Positions 1-6,667 are shown, counted from the stretch's first letter. The stretch is DNA of 7,121 nucleotides from Acidimicrobiales bacterium (GCA_025358985.1 JANYHQ010000138.1:1-7121); one strand, 5' to 3'. The notes: a model not told the origin generated them from the letters alone. Made by a program: numbers and translations.

Positions 1-1163
1 ACGAGCCGAGGGCCACGTCGTAGGCCCGAACTTCTGCCGCCAATGAGGTGGTGCACGTGACCCCCACGTACACCTTGCCATCGAGCGGCTTCATACCAAA
101 CGGTTGATCGCATGTGCCCGAACCAATGCCAAGATCGGTGACGTCGGCGGCAGTGGGGGCGGAACCATCGGTGGGAAGGGTGATCTTGTAGAGCTTCTTG
201 GCGGCCAAGCTGATGACATAGAGCGCGGTGTCGTCTTCGGACATGTCGATGTCGCCTATGCCCGTTTTGCCTACCAACGCAGTGACTGGGTCACGGCTGA
301 GTGCGCCAGCACCATTCTTGGTTCCCAGATCCCGTTGACCGGCTCCAGTGCCGTTGATAGGCACACTTCCTACCGGGATCCCAACGGTGGCGAGGTCCAC
401 CCACAGGCTCACCACCGGTGAGGCCGATGCAGGATTGTCGATTTTATACAACGCACCCGGCTTGTTGTTGAGAAGACCGGTATGTCTGCGCACATATGAT
501 GCTGTGAACGCCCGTTTGCGGGACCGCTGATAGGCAACGCCATAGGTGGTGCCGGTATCGGTGGCATTGGCCACCACGGTGCCACCGATTGCTCCCGAGG
601 CAGTGGCACCGCCGAACGGTACGCGGTAAAGCACACCGTTGGTGGCCCCATCGGCCTGGTTGCCGTTCAAGAAGCACGGGAGAAGGAGATCAGGGTTGTT
701 CTGGCAGTAGTCGGCCGGGTTCATTACGGCCATGTTCACACCGGTGTCGCCCTCGGTGGCGAAGCGCACCAGTGATCCGTTGTCAGCCCCGATCGGAGCA
801 GGACGGAGGTAGCTCGGTACACCGGTGGCTTCCACCCGTACCTTGGTCCCCGCCGGTATCCCCGTCAACGAATACGTGCCGTCTGCTGCCGTCTGAACTG
901 GTCCGTAGACCGCACCGGTGGGCCCAAATCCTGTGATGGTGATGGCAGCCTGGCCGGGCTCGCGTGATTCTCTGGCGCCGTTACCGTTGTAGTCACGAAA
1001 CACCGTGCCGGTGAGGGCCCAACGCCCCGGCCGGCTGTCCCAAGCGAGCAAACGGCACTCCCGAAGCCACCAACAGCGTGCCCGCCACCGCAGCCACCAT
1101 GGCCCTTCCAGCGGTGCGACGATTGCGCAATGAGCGTGGGACCGGAGCAGTCTTGTGCGCCAC
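1..1163 (-). CDS. Secreted SdrD/Cna-B-domain and beta-propeller-like surface protein, partial, with an internal frameshift
   Basis: This gene of unknown function is cut by the left edge and probably acts outside the cell or on its surface. The start is GTG at 1163, because AGGAG (1173-1169) lies 5 bases before it. Residues 1-22 are basic; 23-39 are a hydrophobic Sec-type segment ending near PAGA (44-47), a plausible signal-peptidase site. The frame then stops at 993. The mature protein continues from 1018 in the next frame, open to base 1 (339 codons). Joined, the product has 387 residues in the window. Residues 50-145 look like an SdrD B-like/Cna-B beta domain: LTGTVFRDYNGNG, then DGTYSLTGIPAGTKVRVEA. 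After a Cys-containing linker, residues 175-387 hold propeller-like strands, such as GVAYQRSRKRAFTA (208-221) and DIDMSEDDTALYVISL (304-319). Similar SdrD-domain proteins with these repeats occur in Actinobacteria (family recollection). The one-base offset may be a sequencing error, a real pseudogene or a switchable frameshift. The open frame and domain type are clear; the function is not. Confidence 0.72.
1013..1028 (-). other. Frameshift site between signal peptide and mature domain
   Basis: On the minus strand the signal-peptide frame reads GCG TTG GGC CCT and reaches a TGA at 993. The SdrD-like domain needs GCC CTC ACC starting at 1018. The sequence therefore has one base too many (or two too few) at this junction. 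The spot contains short homopolymers: GGG then CCC on the minus strand at 1020-1015, and GGGG at 1028-1025. Removing one base from GGG or CCC would give ...PAGALALTG or ...PAGALGLTG, a smooth signal-peptide-to-domain transition. Confidence 0.7.
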
Positions 1164-1168
1164 GGGAA

Positions 1169-1173
1169 CTCCT
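1169..1173 (-). promoter_or_regulatory. Ribosome binding site of the SdrD-like protein
   Basis: AGGAG read on the minus strand, 5 bases (TTCCC) before the GTG at 1163. It decides the start: the same frame is open back to an ATG at 1256, but the extra 31 residues are not signal-peptide-like and lack an equally good binding site. Confidence 0.7.
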
Positions 1174-1193
1174 GAAAGGTCGTGATCAACAAC

Positions 1194-1211
1194 AATCGAC
1201 CGATGTCGATT
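1194..1211. repeat. Perfect inverted repeat (7-bp arms, 4-base loop) in the leader of the SdrD-like gene
   Basis: AATCGAC (1194-1200), CGAT (1201-1204) and GTCGATT (1205-1211) form a perfect palindromic stem with a tetraloop. It lies 31 bases before the GTG start at 1163 and 21 bases before the AGGAG. There is no U-run after it, so it is not an obvious intrinsic terminator. It could be an operator half-site pair or an mRNA hairpin near the 5' end. The rest of the 174-base gap (1164-1337) is more AT-rich than the genes; I see no convincing -35/-10 pair or terminator in it. Confidence 0.45.
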
Positions 1212-1337
1212 TAAGTGATCGGAATTCAACAGCCACGAGCTGAGCCGTCCGCTCACCTCGTAAGGACAATCGCTACGGTATCAGCGACGAGCGCGAGACT
1301 GTGTGACCACTTATGAACGCGTCTTGATAAAGGGCGA

Positions 1338-2771
1338 TCAGCTCAACAAGTTGGTCATGACGTGCTTCACCCGGGTGTAGTCCTCCATGGCATACATAGA
1401 TAGGTCCTTGCCATATCCCGATTTCTTGAACCCACCATGGGGCATCTCGGCGACCAACGGAATGTGGGTATTTATCCATACACAGCCGAAGTCCAACCGC
1501 TTGGCCATACGCATTGCGGTGCCGTGATCTGTGGTCCATACACTTGATGCCAGCGCATAGTCGACGCCATTGGCCCACCGCACGGCCTCGTCTTCGTCGC
1601 TGAATTTCTGCACAGTTATGACGGGGCCGAACACTTCACTCTGAATCAACTCATCGTCTTGGCGAAGGTCGGCGACCACCGTGGGTGAGTAGAAGAAGCC
1701 ACGATCGCCGACGGGTGATCCGCCGGTGACAACTCGGGCATGATTCGGTGTACGGCTCACCATGGCCGCCACCCGTTCCAATTGGGCCGCATTGTTCACC
1801 GGGCCATAAAAGGCATCGGTGTTGTCCGGCCCGCCGGTGACGGTGGCTTTGGCCCTCTCTGCCAGCGCGCTTACGAAATCGGCGTATACACCGGGCCCGG
1901 CCAGCACCCGGGTGGCGGCGGTGCAGTCTTGCCCAGCGTTGAAGTACCCCGCCAGGGCAATACCCTCAACGGCCGCTTCGATGTCGGCGTCATCAAACAC
2001 CACCACAGGGGCCTTACCGCCCAATTCCAGATGGACCCGCTTCAGTGTCTCGGCTGCCGTCCGAGCCACCTCAATGCCGGCCCGGACCGACCCGGTGATG
2101 GACACCAGAGCAGGTACCGGATGCGCCACCATGGCCCGCCCACTGTCGCGGTCGCCGCAGATGACGTTGAGTACCCCCGGCGGCAGGAACTCAGCAGCCA
2201 CCTCGGCCAGCAGCAGGGTCGATGCGGGCGTGGTGTCGGAGGGCTTCAACACCACGGTGTTGCCCGCCGCCAAGGCGGGCGCGAACTTCCATACCGCCAT
2301 CATCATGGGGTAGTTCCACGGAGCTACCTGGGCACACACCCCCAACGGCTCGCGGCGCACCATCGACGTCATATTGGCCATGTACTCGCCGGCGCTACGA
2401 CCTTCCAGTAACCGGGCCGCCGAGGCAAAGAACCGGAGTTGGTCCACCAGTGGTGGCATCTCTTCGGTACGGGTGAGCTCAATGGGTTTACCCGTGTTTT
2501 CACATTCCAGGGCGATGAATTCCTCGGCCCTCGACTCCACCGCATCGGCAATTCGCAGCAGCGCCAACGACCGTTGCGCCGGGGTGGTGTCGCGCCACGT
2601 CTCAAACGCAGTGGCGGCGGCACTCATGGCGGCGTCCACGTCGGCCGCGCCCGACAGCGCGGCAGTGGCATAGACCTCACCGGTCGAAGGGTTCACCACC
2701 GGCGTACTGCGGCCGTCGGCGGAACCTACGTGCTCGGCATTGATGAAGTTCTGGAACGAGCGGTCTGCCAT
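1338..2771 (-). CDS. NAD-dependent aldehyde dehydrogenase, gamma-aminobutyraldehyde dehydrogenase type
   Basis: Soluble 477-residue enzyme, typical ALDH length, predicted to oxidise 4-aminobutanal to 4-aminobutanoate (GABA) with NAD+, a late step of putrescine breakdown. Every key element of the fold is visible: PWNYP with oxyanion Asn153, cofactor-binding LKPSDTTPAS with Lys176, the SITGSVRAG turn (224-232), LELGG with general base Glu249, the nucleophile Cys283 in FNAGQDCTAATR, and SEVFGP with Glu379. The C-terminal part (CVWINTHIPLVAEMPHGG, then KKSGYGKDLS) and the VDQLRFFA-ARLLEGRSAGEY stretch match PatD/Prr-type enzymes as I recall them in Actinobacteria. Betaine-aldehyde or another aminoaldehyde is the main alternative substrate. 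The ATG at 2771 is chosen because GGAGG sits 5 bases before it and the following residues give the normal ALDH N-terminus. The frame extends upstream to 3011, but those 80 residues are low-complexity antisense to the neighbouring gene. No other putrescine gene is in the window. Confidence 0.9.
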   Translation of the reverse strand: MADRSFQNFINAEHVGSADGRSTPVVNPSTGEVYATAALSGAADVDAAMSAAATAFETWRDTTPAQRSLALLRIADAVESRAEEFIALECENTGKPIELTRTEEMPPLVDQLRFFASAARLLEGRSAGEYMANMTSMVRREPLGVCAQVAPWNYPMMMAVWKFAPALAAGNTVVLKPSDTTPASTLLLAEVAAEFLPPGVLNVICGDRDSGRAMVAHPVPALVSITGSVRAGIEVARTAAETLKRVHLELGGKAPVVVFDDADIEAAVEGIALAGYFNAGQDCTAATRVLAGPGVYADFVSALAERAKATVTGGPDNTDAFYGPVNNAAQLERVAAMVSRTPNHARVVTGGSPVGDRGFFYSPTVVADLRQDDELIQSEVFGPVITVQKFSDEDEAVRWANGVDYALASSVWTTDHGTAMRMAKRLDFGCVWINTHIPLVAEMPHGGFKKSGYGKDLSMYAMEDYTRVKHVMTNLLS

Positions 2772-2869
2772 GGCGTCCTCCGGTCGGCTGGGTCCTGCGG
2801 GGCGATACCGCGGGTCGATACTGCAAATGGTGACGTTAGATCGTCGGCGACCTGGGCGAAGATGGGGAG
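2772..2869. promoter_or_regulatory. Divergent intergenic region, presumed to hold both promoters
   Basis: The aldehyde dehydrogenase and the nitroreductase are transcribed away from each other from this 98-base gap, so it should hold two promoters. No strong -35/-10 pair stands out. CGATAC occurs twice (2803-2808 and 2816-2821, 13 bases apart), and GACG...CGTC arms flank 2832-2845. Either could be part of an operator, but both are too short to assign. Confidence 0.35.
2777..2781 (-). promoter_or_regulatory. Ribosome binding site of the aldehyde dehydrogenase
   Basis: GGAGG on the minus strand, 5 bases before the ATG at 2771. It settles the start against the 80-residue upstream extension of the same frame. 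Confidence 0.75.
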
Positions 2870-3469
2870 GTGTCCGAACTCTCATCGCCTCTCCCGTTGC
2901 CGCTCCCCTCGCTCGCCGCCACCACAGCCCTGATCCAGGCCCGGCGCACCAACCTGCGAATTGACCCCGACCGCGATGTGGACCCGGCGCTACTGACACA
3001 GTTATGCGCATTGGCGGCGTGGGCCCCTAATCACCATCTCACCGAGCCGTGGCGCTTTGCCGTCATCACCGGCGAGGCCAGGGCCGAGTTGGGCCGACGC
3101 ACCGCCAACTACGTCATCGCTCGTGGAATGCCCGATGACGAGCGGACTGCCAAGGTCGGCGTGAAGTATTTGCGGGCGCCGGCGATGGTGATGGTTGGGT
3201 GTGCTTCGCTGGCCGATGCGTCGGAGTCGGTGAGGGTAGAAGATCGCGATGCAGTGGCTTCGGGCATACAGAACATGCTGCTGGCGGCCACTGCGGCAGG
3301 ACTCTGCAGCTTCTGGGGCACCGGCCCGGTAACCGATGCTCCCGAGGTGAAAGCGCTCTGCGGGTTTGCATTGGCCGATATCATCGTAGCTGCTCTGTAC
3401 ATCGGCTGGCCGTTGGGCGATGTGCCCGTTCCACAACGTCAAGCGGCGGTCATACACTGGGTTTCGTGA
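2870..3469 (+). CDS. Nitroreductase-family FMN oxidoreductase (YdjA-like)
   Basis: Predicted cytoplasmic flavoprotein of 199 residues that would use FMN and NAD(P)H to reduce nitro, quinone or related substrates; the true substrate cannot be read from sequence. Visible family features are the N-terminal FMN phosphate-binding ARRTNLRIDP (24-33), the substrate/flavin loop WAPNHHLTEPWRF (51-63), the conserved acidic helix EDRDAVASGIQNMLLAATAAGL (124-145) followed by CSFWGTGP, and C-terminal YIGWPLGDVPVPQR (177-190). The length suits a small single-domain member such as YdjA, a homodimer in the known cases. The start is uncertain: the GTG at 2870 is the only ATG/GTG/TTG start available after the in-frame TAG at 2837, apart from a later TTG at 2897, but its purine-rich GGGGAGG runs directly into the GTG. 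Its stop overlaps the start of the DUF983 gene by 4 bases, implying co-expression. Confidence 0.85.
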   Translation: MSELSSPLPLPLPSLAATTALIQARRTNLRIDPDRDVDPALLTQLCALAAWAPNHHLTEPWRFAVITGEARAELGRRTANYVIARGMPDDERTAKVGVKYLRAPAMVMVGCASLADASESVRVEDRDAVASGIQNMLLAATAAGLCSFWGTGPVTDAPEVKALCGFALADIIVAALYIGWPLGDVPVPQRQAAVIHWVS

Positions 3470-3873
3470 CCAGTCCGGGCAAAGTATTCGTACGCGGGCT
3501 TATCAAGCATTGCCCCCGTTGCGGCTCCGGTCACCTGTTTCGAAACTGGTTCCATATGGTGCCGGACTGCCCCAAGTGCGGTTTGCATTTCGAGCGGGAA
3601 GAGGGGTTCTTCCTCGGGGCTCTCATGATCAACCTGGCCATCACCATGGGTGCCTTGCTGGCAGTGTGGATCATCGGGTTCGCCGTGACCCTGCCTGATG
3701 TGCCCGTGGTGGCCTTAGCCGTGGCCGCCGGGCTCACCGCCGCGCTCACTCCCATCATGTTCTACCCATTTTCCAAGACGCTGTGGTGTGCGTTGGACAT
3801 CATGTTGCGCCGCTCCATGGGTGAGCAGTTCGGAGGCGACGGCGCTCAGCCCGGGTTTCACTCCAAAGCCTAA
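3466..3873 (+). CDS. DUF983 family zinc-ribbon membrane protein
   Basis: Small membrane protein of 135 residues and unknown function. Two CPxCG knuckles, CPRCG (16-20) and CPKCG (35-39), form a four-cysteine zinc-ribbon. After the acidic, Phe-rich FEREEGFFLGAL (42-53) there are two hydrophobic segments, about 51-74 and 79-99, then PFSKTLWCALDIMLRR and a short hydrophilic tail. This layout (zinc ribbon, EGFF/GA motif, two transmembrane helices) is the DUF983 pattern. The GTG start at 3466 overlaps the nitroreductase stop as GTGA, and no strong binding site precedes it, so translation is probably coupled. A larger frame open from 3199 is antisense-free but merely shadows the nitroreductase; the DUF983 homology begins only after 3466. 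DUF983 proteins have been seen near oxidase and redox genes (general recollection), but no role is established. Confidence 0.88.
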   Translation: MTSPGKVFVRGLIKHCPRCGSGHLFRNWFHMVPDCPKCGLHFEREEGFFLGALMINLAITMGALLAVWIIGFAVTLPDVPVVALAVAAGLTAALTPIMFYPFSKTLWCALDIMLRRSMGEQFGGDGAQPGFHSKA

Positions 3874-3975
3874 GCTCGGGTCTAGTGCCGGTAGTCACGG
3901 CTGGCGCCTTTACTCGAACAGCCATGGTCGAGGGGGGCGGCTACGGTGACATGGATGCCCACTGGTGGGCCTCCC

Positions 3976-3980
3976 GGAGG
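3976..3980 (+). promoter_or_regulatory. Ribosome binding site of nadA
   Basis: GGAGG, 6 bases before the ATG at 3987. It favours that start over the in-frame GTG at 3885 and ATGs at 3924 and 3951. The 113-base gap after the DUF983 stop (3874-3986) is long enough for a separate nadABC promoter. I see no clear -35/-10 pair, terminator hairpin or recognisable NAD riboswitch in it. Confidence 0.7.
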
Positions 3981-3986
3981 ACCGAG

Positions 3987-5009
3987 ATGACCAACCCCAG
4001 TGCGTCGGCCGAGAGAACGGCGGAGTACGCCATGACAGCGTCGGAATACGCCGTGTGGGCCGAAGAAGTCCATCGGTTGGCGGCCGAAAAGGACGCTGTG
4101 GTGTTGGCCCACAACTACCAGGTACCGGAGATCCAAGATGTGGCCCACCACGTGGGTGACTCGCTGTACCTGTCCCGGGTGGCGGCCGAGACCGATGCCT
4201 CCACCATCGTGTTCTGCGGAGTGCACTTCATGGCCGAGACAGCCAAAATTCTGTCGCCCACCAAGAAGGTGCTCATCCCTGATTTGGCGGCGGGCTGCTC
4301 TCTGGCCGACACCATCACAGCTGATCAACTGCGGGAGTGGAAGGCCCAGCATCCGGGGGCCACGGTGGTGGCCTATGTCAACACCACTGCTGCCGTGAAA
4401 GCGGAAAGCGACGTGTGCATAACATCGTCGAACGCCGCCGACATCGTGCGCTCCATCCCCGAGGACCAAGAGATCCTGTTCCTACCGGATCAGTTCTTGG
4501 GCGCCCATGTGCAACGGGTCACCGGTAGAAGCAACATGCACATCTGGATGGGCGAGTGCCACGTGCATGCCGGCATCTCTCCCACCGATGTGCGTCTCAC
4601 CGTGGCCGCTCATCCCGAGGCCGAAATCATGGTGCACCCCGAGTGCGGCTGCACCACCTCAGTACTGGAGATGGTGAGCCACGGTGACCTGCCCGCGGAC
4701 CGTACCCGCGTACTGTCCACCGGCGGCATGGTGAAGGCGGCCGAAGCGTCCACTGCTGCTGAGGTCCTGGTGGCCACCGAAATCGGCATCCTTCATCAAC
4801 TCCGTAAAACCAACGCCAACGTCAACTTCATACCCATGAACGCCAAGGCTTCGTGTTTGTACATGAAGATGATCACACCGGAGAAAGTGCTGCGGGCACT
4901 GCGCGATGACGTTTTCGAAATCGTTGTTCCCACCGACATTGCCAACAAGGCCCGGCGCTCGGTGGAACGTATGATCTCCATCGGCAACTCATCACGGGGT
5001 GGCGAGTGA
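3987..5009 (+). CDS. nadA: Quinolinate synthase A
   Basis: Cytoplasmic 4Fe-4S enzyme of 340 residues that condenses iminoaspartate (from NadB) with dihydroxyacetone phosphate to quinolinate. Visible motifs are VVLAHNYQVPEIQDVAHHVGDS (38-59), FCGVHFMAETAKIL (76-89), DLAAGCSLAD (99-108), AYVNTTAAVKAESD (129-142), TSSNA (146-150), WMGECHVHAGI (187-197), VHPECGCTTSV (216-226), STGGMVK (244-250) and MKMITPEKVL (293-302). The three predicted cluster ligands are Cys104, Cys191 and Cys290. Their spacing of 87 and 99 is close to the E. coli ligands Cys113, Cys200 and Cys297. The WMGECHVHAG / ECGC / STGGM / RASC-type C-terminus resembles the Bacillus subtilis subgroup rather than E. coli. The CxxCxxC motif around the third ligand in E. 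coli is absent. The start is ATG 3987; the frame is open upstream but 34 extra residues would be non-conserved. It overlaps nadB by 4 bases. Confidence 0.96.
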   Translation: MTNPSASAERTAEYAMTASEYAVWAEEVHRLAAEKDAVVLAHNYQVPEIQDVAHHVGDSLYLSRVAAETDASTIVFCGVHFMAETAKILSPTKKVLIPDLAAGCSLADTITADQLREWKAQHPGATVVAYVNTTAAVKAESDVCITSSNAADIVRSIPEDQEILFLPDQFLGAHVQRVTGRSNMHIWMGECHVHAGISPTDVRLTVAAHPEAEIMVHPECGCTTSVLEMVSHGDLPADRTRVLSTGGMVKAAEASTAAEVLVATEIGILHQLRKTNANVNFIPMNAKASCLYMKMITPEKVLRALRDDVFEIVVPTDIANKARRSVERMISIGNSSRGGE

Positions 5010-6667
5010 CGAAGGCGGGTACGTTCCCCCTCCGTTTGGCTGCACCCCCGCCCGGTTGGGAGCGTGAGGTGGAGGTGGTGGTAATAGGATCCGGGGTGGC
5101 CGGATTGATGGTGGCCCTCACCGCCGCCACGGTGGGCCGAGTGCTCATCGTCACCAAAGCCAAACTCGATGCTGGCTCCACTTCATGGGCCCAGGGTGGT
5201 ATCGCCGCCGCCATCGACCGCGCCGACGACCCCGAGCAACATCTCGACGACACCCTGGTAGCTGGCGCAGGACTGTGCAGCGAACGGGCGGTCCGCATCT
5301 TGGTGGAAGAGGGGCCGCATCAACTGGCCCGGCTCATCAGTTTCGGCGCACTACTTGACACTGACGCCGCTGGCAATCTCGCCCTCACCCGCGAGGGCGG
5401 CCACGGCCGGGCCCGGATCGTGCATGCCGCCGATGCCACGGGAGCCGAGGTCCAGCGATCGCTGCAGGCGGCGGTGGCGGCCAACGACCGCATCGAGGTC
5501 ATGGAGCACGCCTTTGCCCTCGATCTGGTGCGTTCCGCCCCGGTCAACGGCACCCGCCACGTGGTGGGGGTACGGGTGGTGAGCCAGGACGATCAGGCCT
5601 CTGGGTCCAGCGGCATCGTACGCGCACGTACTGTTGTGTTGGCCAGCGGAGGATTGGGTCAGCTGTACGCCTCCACCACCAATCCCCCTGTAGCTACGGG
5701 CGACGGAATGGCCATGGCGTTACGGGCCGGAGCCTCGGTGGCCGACGTGGAGTTCGTGCAGTTTCATCCCACGGTCATGTGGAACGGTCCCGGTGCCGAA
5801 GGCCAACAGTTGTTGGTGTCCGAAGCGGTGCGCGGTGAAGGTGCGGTGCTGCTCGACGCTGAAGGGAAGCGGGTGATGCAAGGCCGCCATCCACTGGGTG
5901 ACCTTGCGCCTCGCGACGTGGTGGCCAAATGTATGTCCATCCTCATGGCCGAACAGGGGGTTGATCATCTGTTCCTCGACGCCCGTGGATTGGGCGAGGA
6001 GAAACTCATGCGTCATTTCCCCAACATCGTGGCGGGGTGTCGGCGGCTTGGCATCGACCCCGTTCACCAGGTGGTTCCGGTGGCCCCTGGCGAACACTTC
6101 GCATGCGGTGGGGTGTGGACGGACCGCAACGGTCATACGTCGGTGCCCGGCCTGTTTGCGGTGGGCGAGGTGGCATGCACGGGTGTCCATGGGGCCAATC
6201 GGTTGGCGTCCAATTCGCTCCTGGAGGGTTTGGTATACGGCCAGCGGGTAGGTGCGCAGTTGGTGCTCGGTCTGCCTGCGGTGATGTCGCCCGACGCCAA
6301 CGACGAGCAGGTCCCTGCACTGGTGGTGCCGGGTCATCACCGGGTGATTCTGGCCGCAGAGATGAGTCGCCATGTGGCTGTGCGTCGCGAAGCCGAGGGG
6401 CTAGACGAGGTCACCGCCCTCATCGCCGACACCCCCCTGCATCCGGGGGAGGGCTCGTTCTCCCCCACAGATTGGGAAGCCACCAATGTGCACGTCTTGG
6501 CCGGGGCCCTGGTGTCGGCGGCCCGGCTGAGAGAAGAGAGTCGCGGGGGTCATTGGCGCAGCGACTTTCCGGACACGTCGCCACGATGGAAAGTTCGGAT
6601 TGTCACCCATCTCAACCATGAGGGTTCGCTCGTTCACGAGGAGCGCGGCCTGGAGGAAACACCATGA
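5006..6667 (+). CDS. nadB: L-aspartate oxidase
   Basis: FAD enzyme of 553 residues that oxidises L-aspartate to iminoaspartate, the first step of de novo NAD synthesis, with oxygen or fumarate as electron acceptor. It belongs to the succinate dehydrogenase/fumarate reductase flavoprotein family. The Rossmann FAD-binding motif is VVVIGSGVAG (24-33), followed by STSWAQGGIAAAI (58-70), the family's flavin loop. Active-site residues can be placed by spacing against E. coli NadB (Glu121, His244, Arg290, His351, Arg386): here Glu130 (REGGHG), His254 (QFHPT), Arg303 (APRDVV), His364 (GEHFACGG) and Arg399 (GANRLASNSLLEGLV). All are kept, so the enzyme should be active. A helical C-terminal domain follows from about 440. 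The GTG start at 5006 overlaps the nadA stop as GTGA behind a GGGGTGG, and the stop overlaps nadC as ATGA. Tight packing suggests that NadA receives unstable iminoaspartate from NadB made at the same place and in matched amount (inference). Confidence 0.97.
   Translation: MTKAGTFPLRLAAPPPGWEREVEVVVIGSGVAGLMVALTAATVGRVLIVTKAKLDAGSTSWAQGGIAAAIDRADDPEQHLDDTLVAGAGLCSERAVRILVEEGPHQLARLISFGALLDTDAAGNLALTREGGHGRARIVHAADATGAEVQRSLQAAVAANDRIEVMEHAFALDLVRSAPVNGTRHVVGVRVVSQDDQASGSSGIVRARTVVLASGGLGQLYASTTNPPVATGDGMAMALRAGASVADVEFVQFHPTVMWNGPGAEGQQLLVSEAVRGEGAVLLDAEGKRVMQGRHPLGDLAPRDVVAKCMSILMAEQGVDHLFLDARGLGEEKLMRHFPNIVAGCRRLGIDPVHQVVPVAPGEHFACGGVWTDRNGHTSVPGLFAVGEVACTGVHGANRLASNSLLEGLVYGQRVGAQLVLGLPAVMSPDANDEQVPALVVPGHHRVILAAEMSRHVAVRREAEGLDEVTALIADTPLHPGEGSFSPTDWEATNVHVLAGALVSAARLREESRGGHWRSDFPDTSPRWKVRIVTHLNHEGSLVHEERGLEETP
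6652..6656 (+). promoter_or_regulatory. Ribosome binding site of nadC
   Basis: GGAGG inside the last codons of nadB, 7 bases before the nadC ATG at 6664. It shows that nadC has its own strong initiation signal in addition to any coupling through the ATGA overlap. Confidence 0.7.

Noticed and set aside
104..421. Plus-strand frame in the left region
   Set aside because: It lies opposite the continuous minus-strand frame of the SdrD-like protein, whose beta-strand motifs are coherent. The plus frame has none.
1266..1285. Possible terminator hairpin after the aldehyde dehydrogenase
   Set aside because: Only a 5-bp stem (TCGCT/AGCGA) with an 8-base loop and no following U-run, about 50-70 bases past the stop. 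Too weak to call.
1740..2411. Long plus-strand frame opposite the aldehyde dehydrogenase
   Set aside because: It is rich in His, Arg and Gly, with no recognisable domain, and lies wholly antisense to a clear ALDH. It is the usual shadow frame of GC-rich coding DNA.
2772..3011. 80-residue upstream extension of the aldehyde dehydrogenase frame
   Set aside because: It is Arg/Gly-rich, unlike any ALDH N-terminus, overlaps the nitroreductase on the other strand, and the ATG at 2771 has a well-placed GGAGG.
3913..3932. CTCGA...TCGAG inverted repeat upstream of nadA as a possible NAD-regulator site
   Set aside because: 5-bp arms with a 10-base gap are expected by chance in GC-rich DNA, and it does not match a regulator box (NrtR or NiaR) that I can recognise.
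3885..3986. 34-residue upstream extension of nadA from GTG 3885
   Set aside because: The added residues show no NadA similarity, and GGAGG is correctly spaced only before the ATG at 3987.
5720..6373. 217-codon minus-strand frame inside nadB
   Set aside because: It is fully antisense to conserved nadB motifs, with His/Arg-rich composition and no domain or ribosome binding site.
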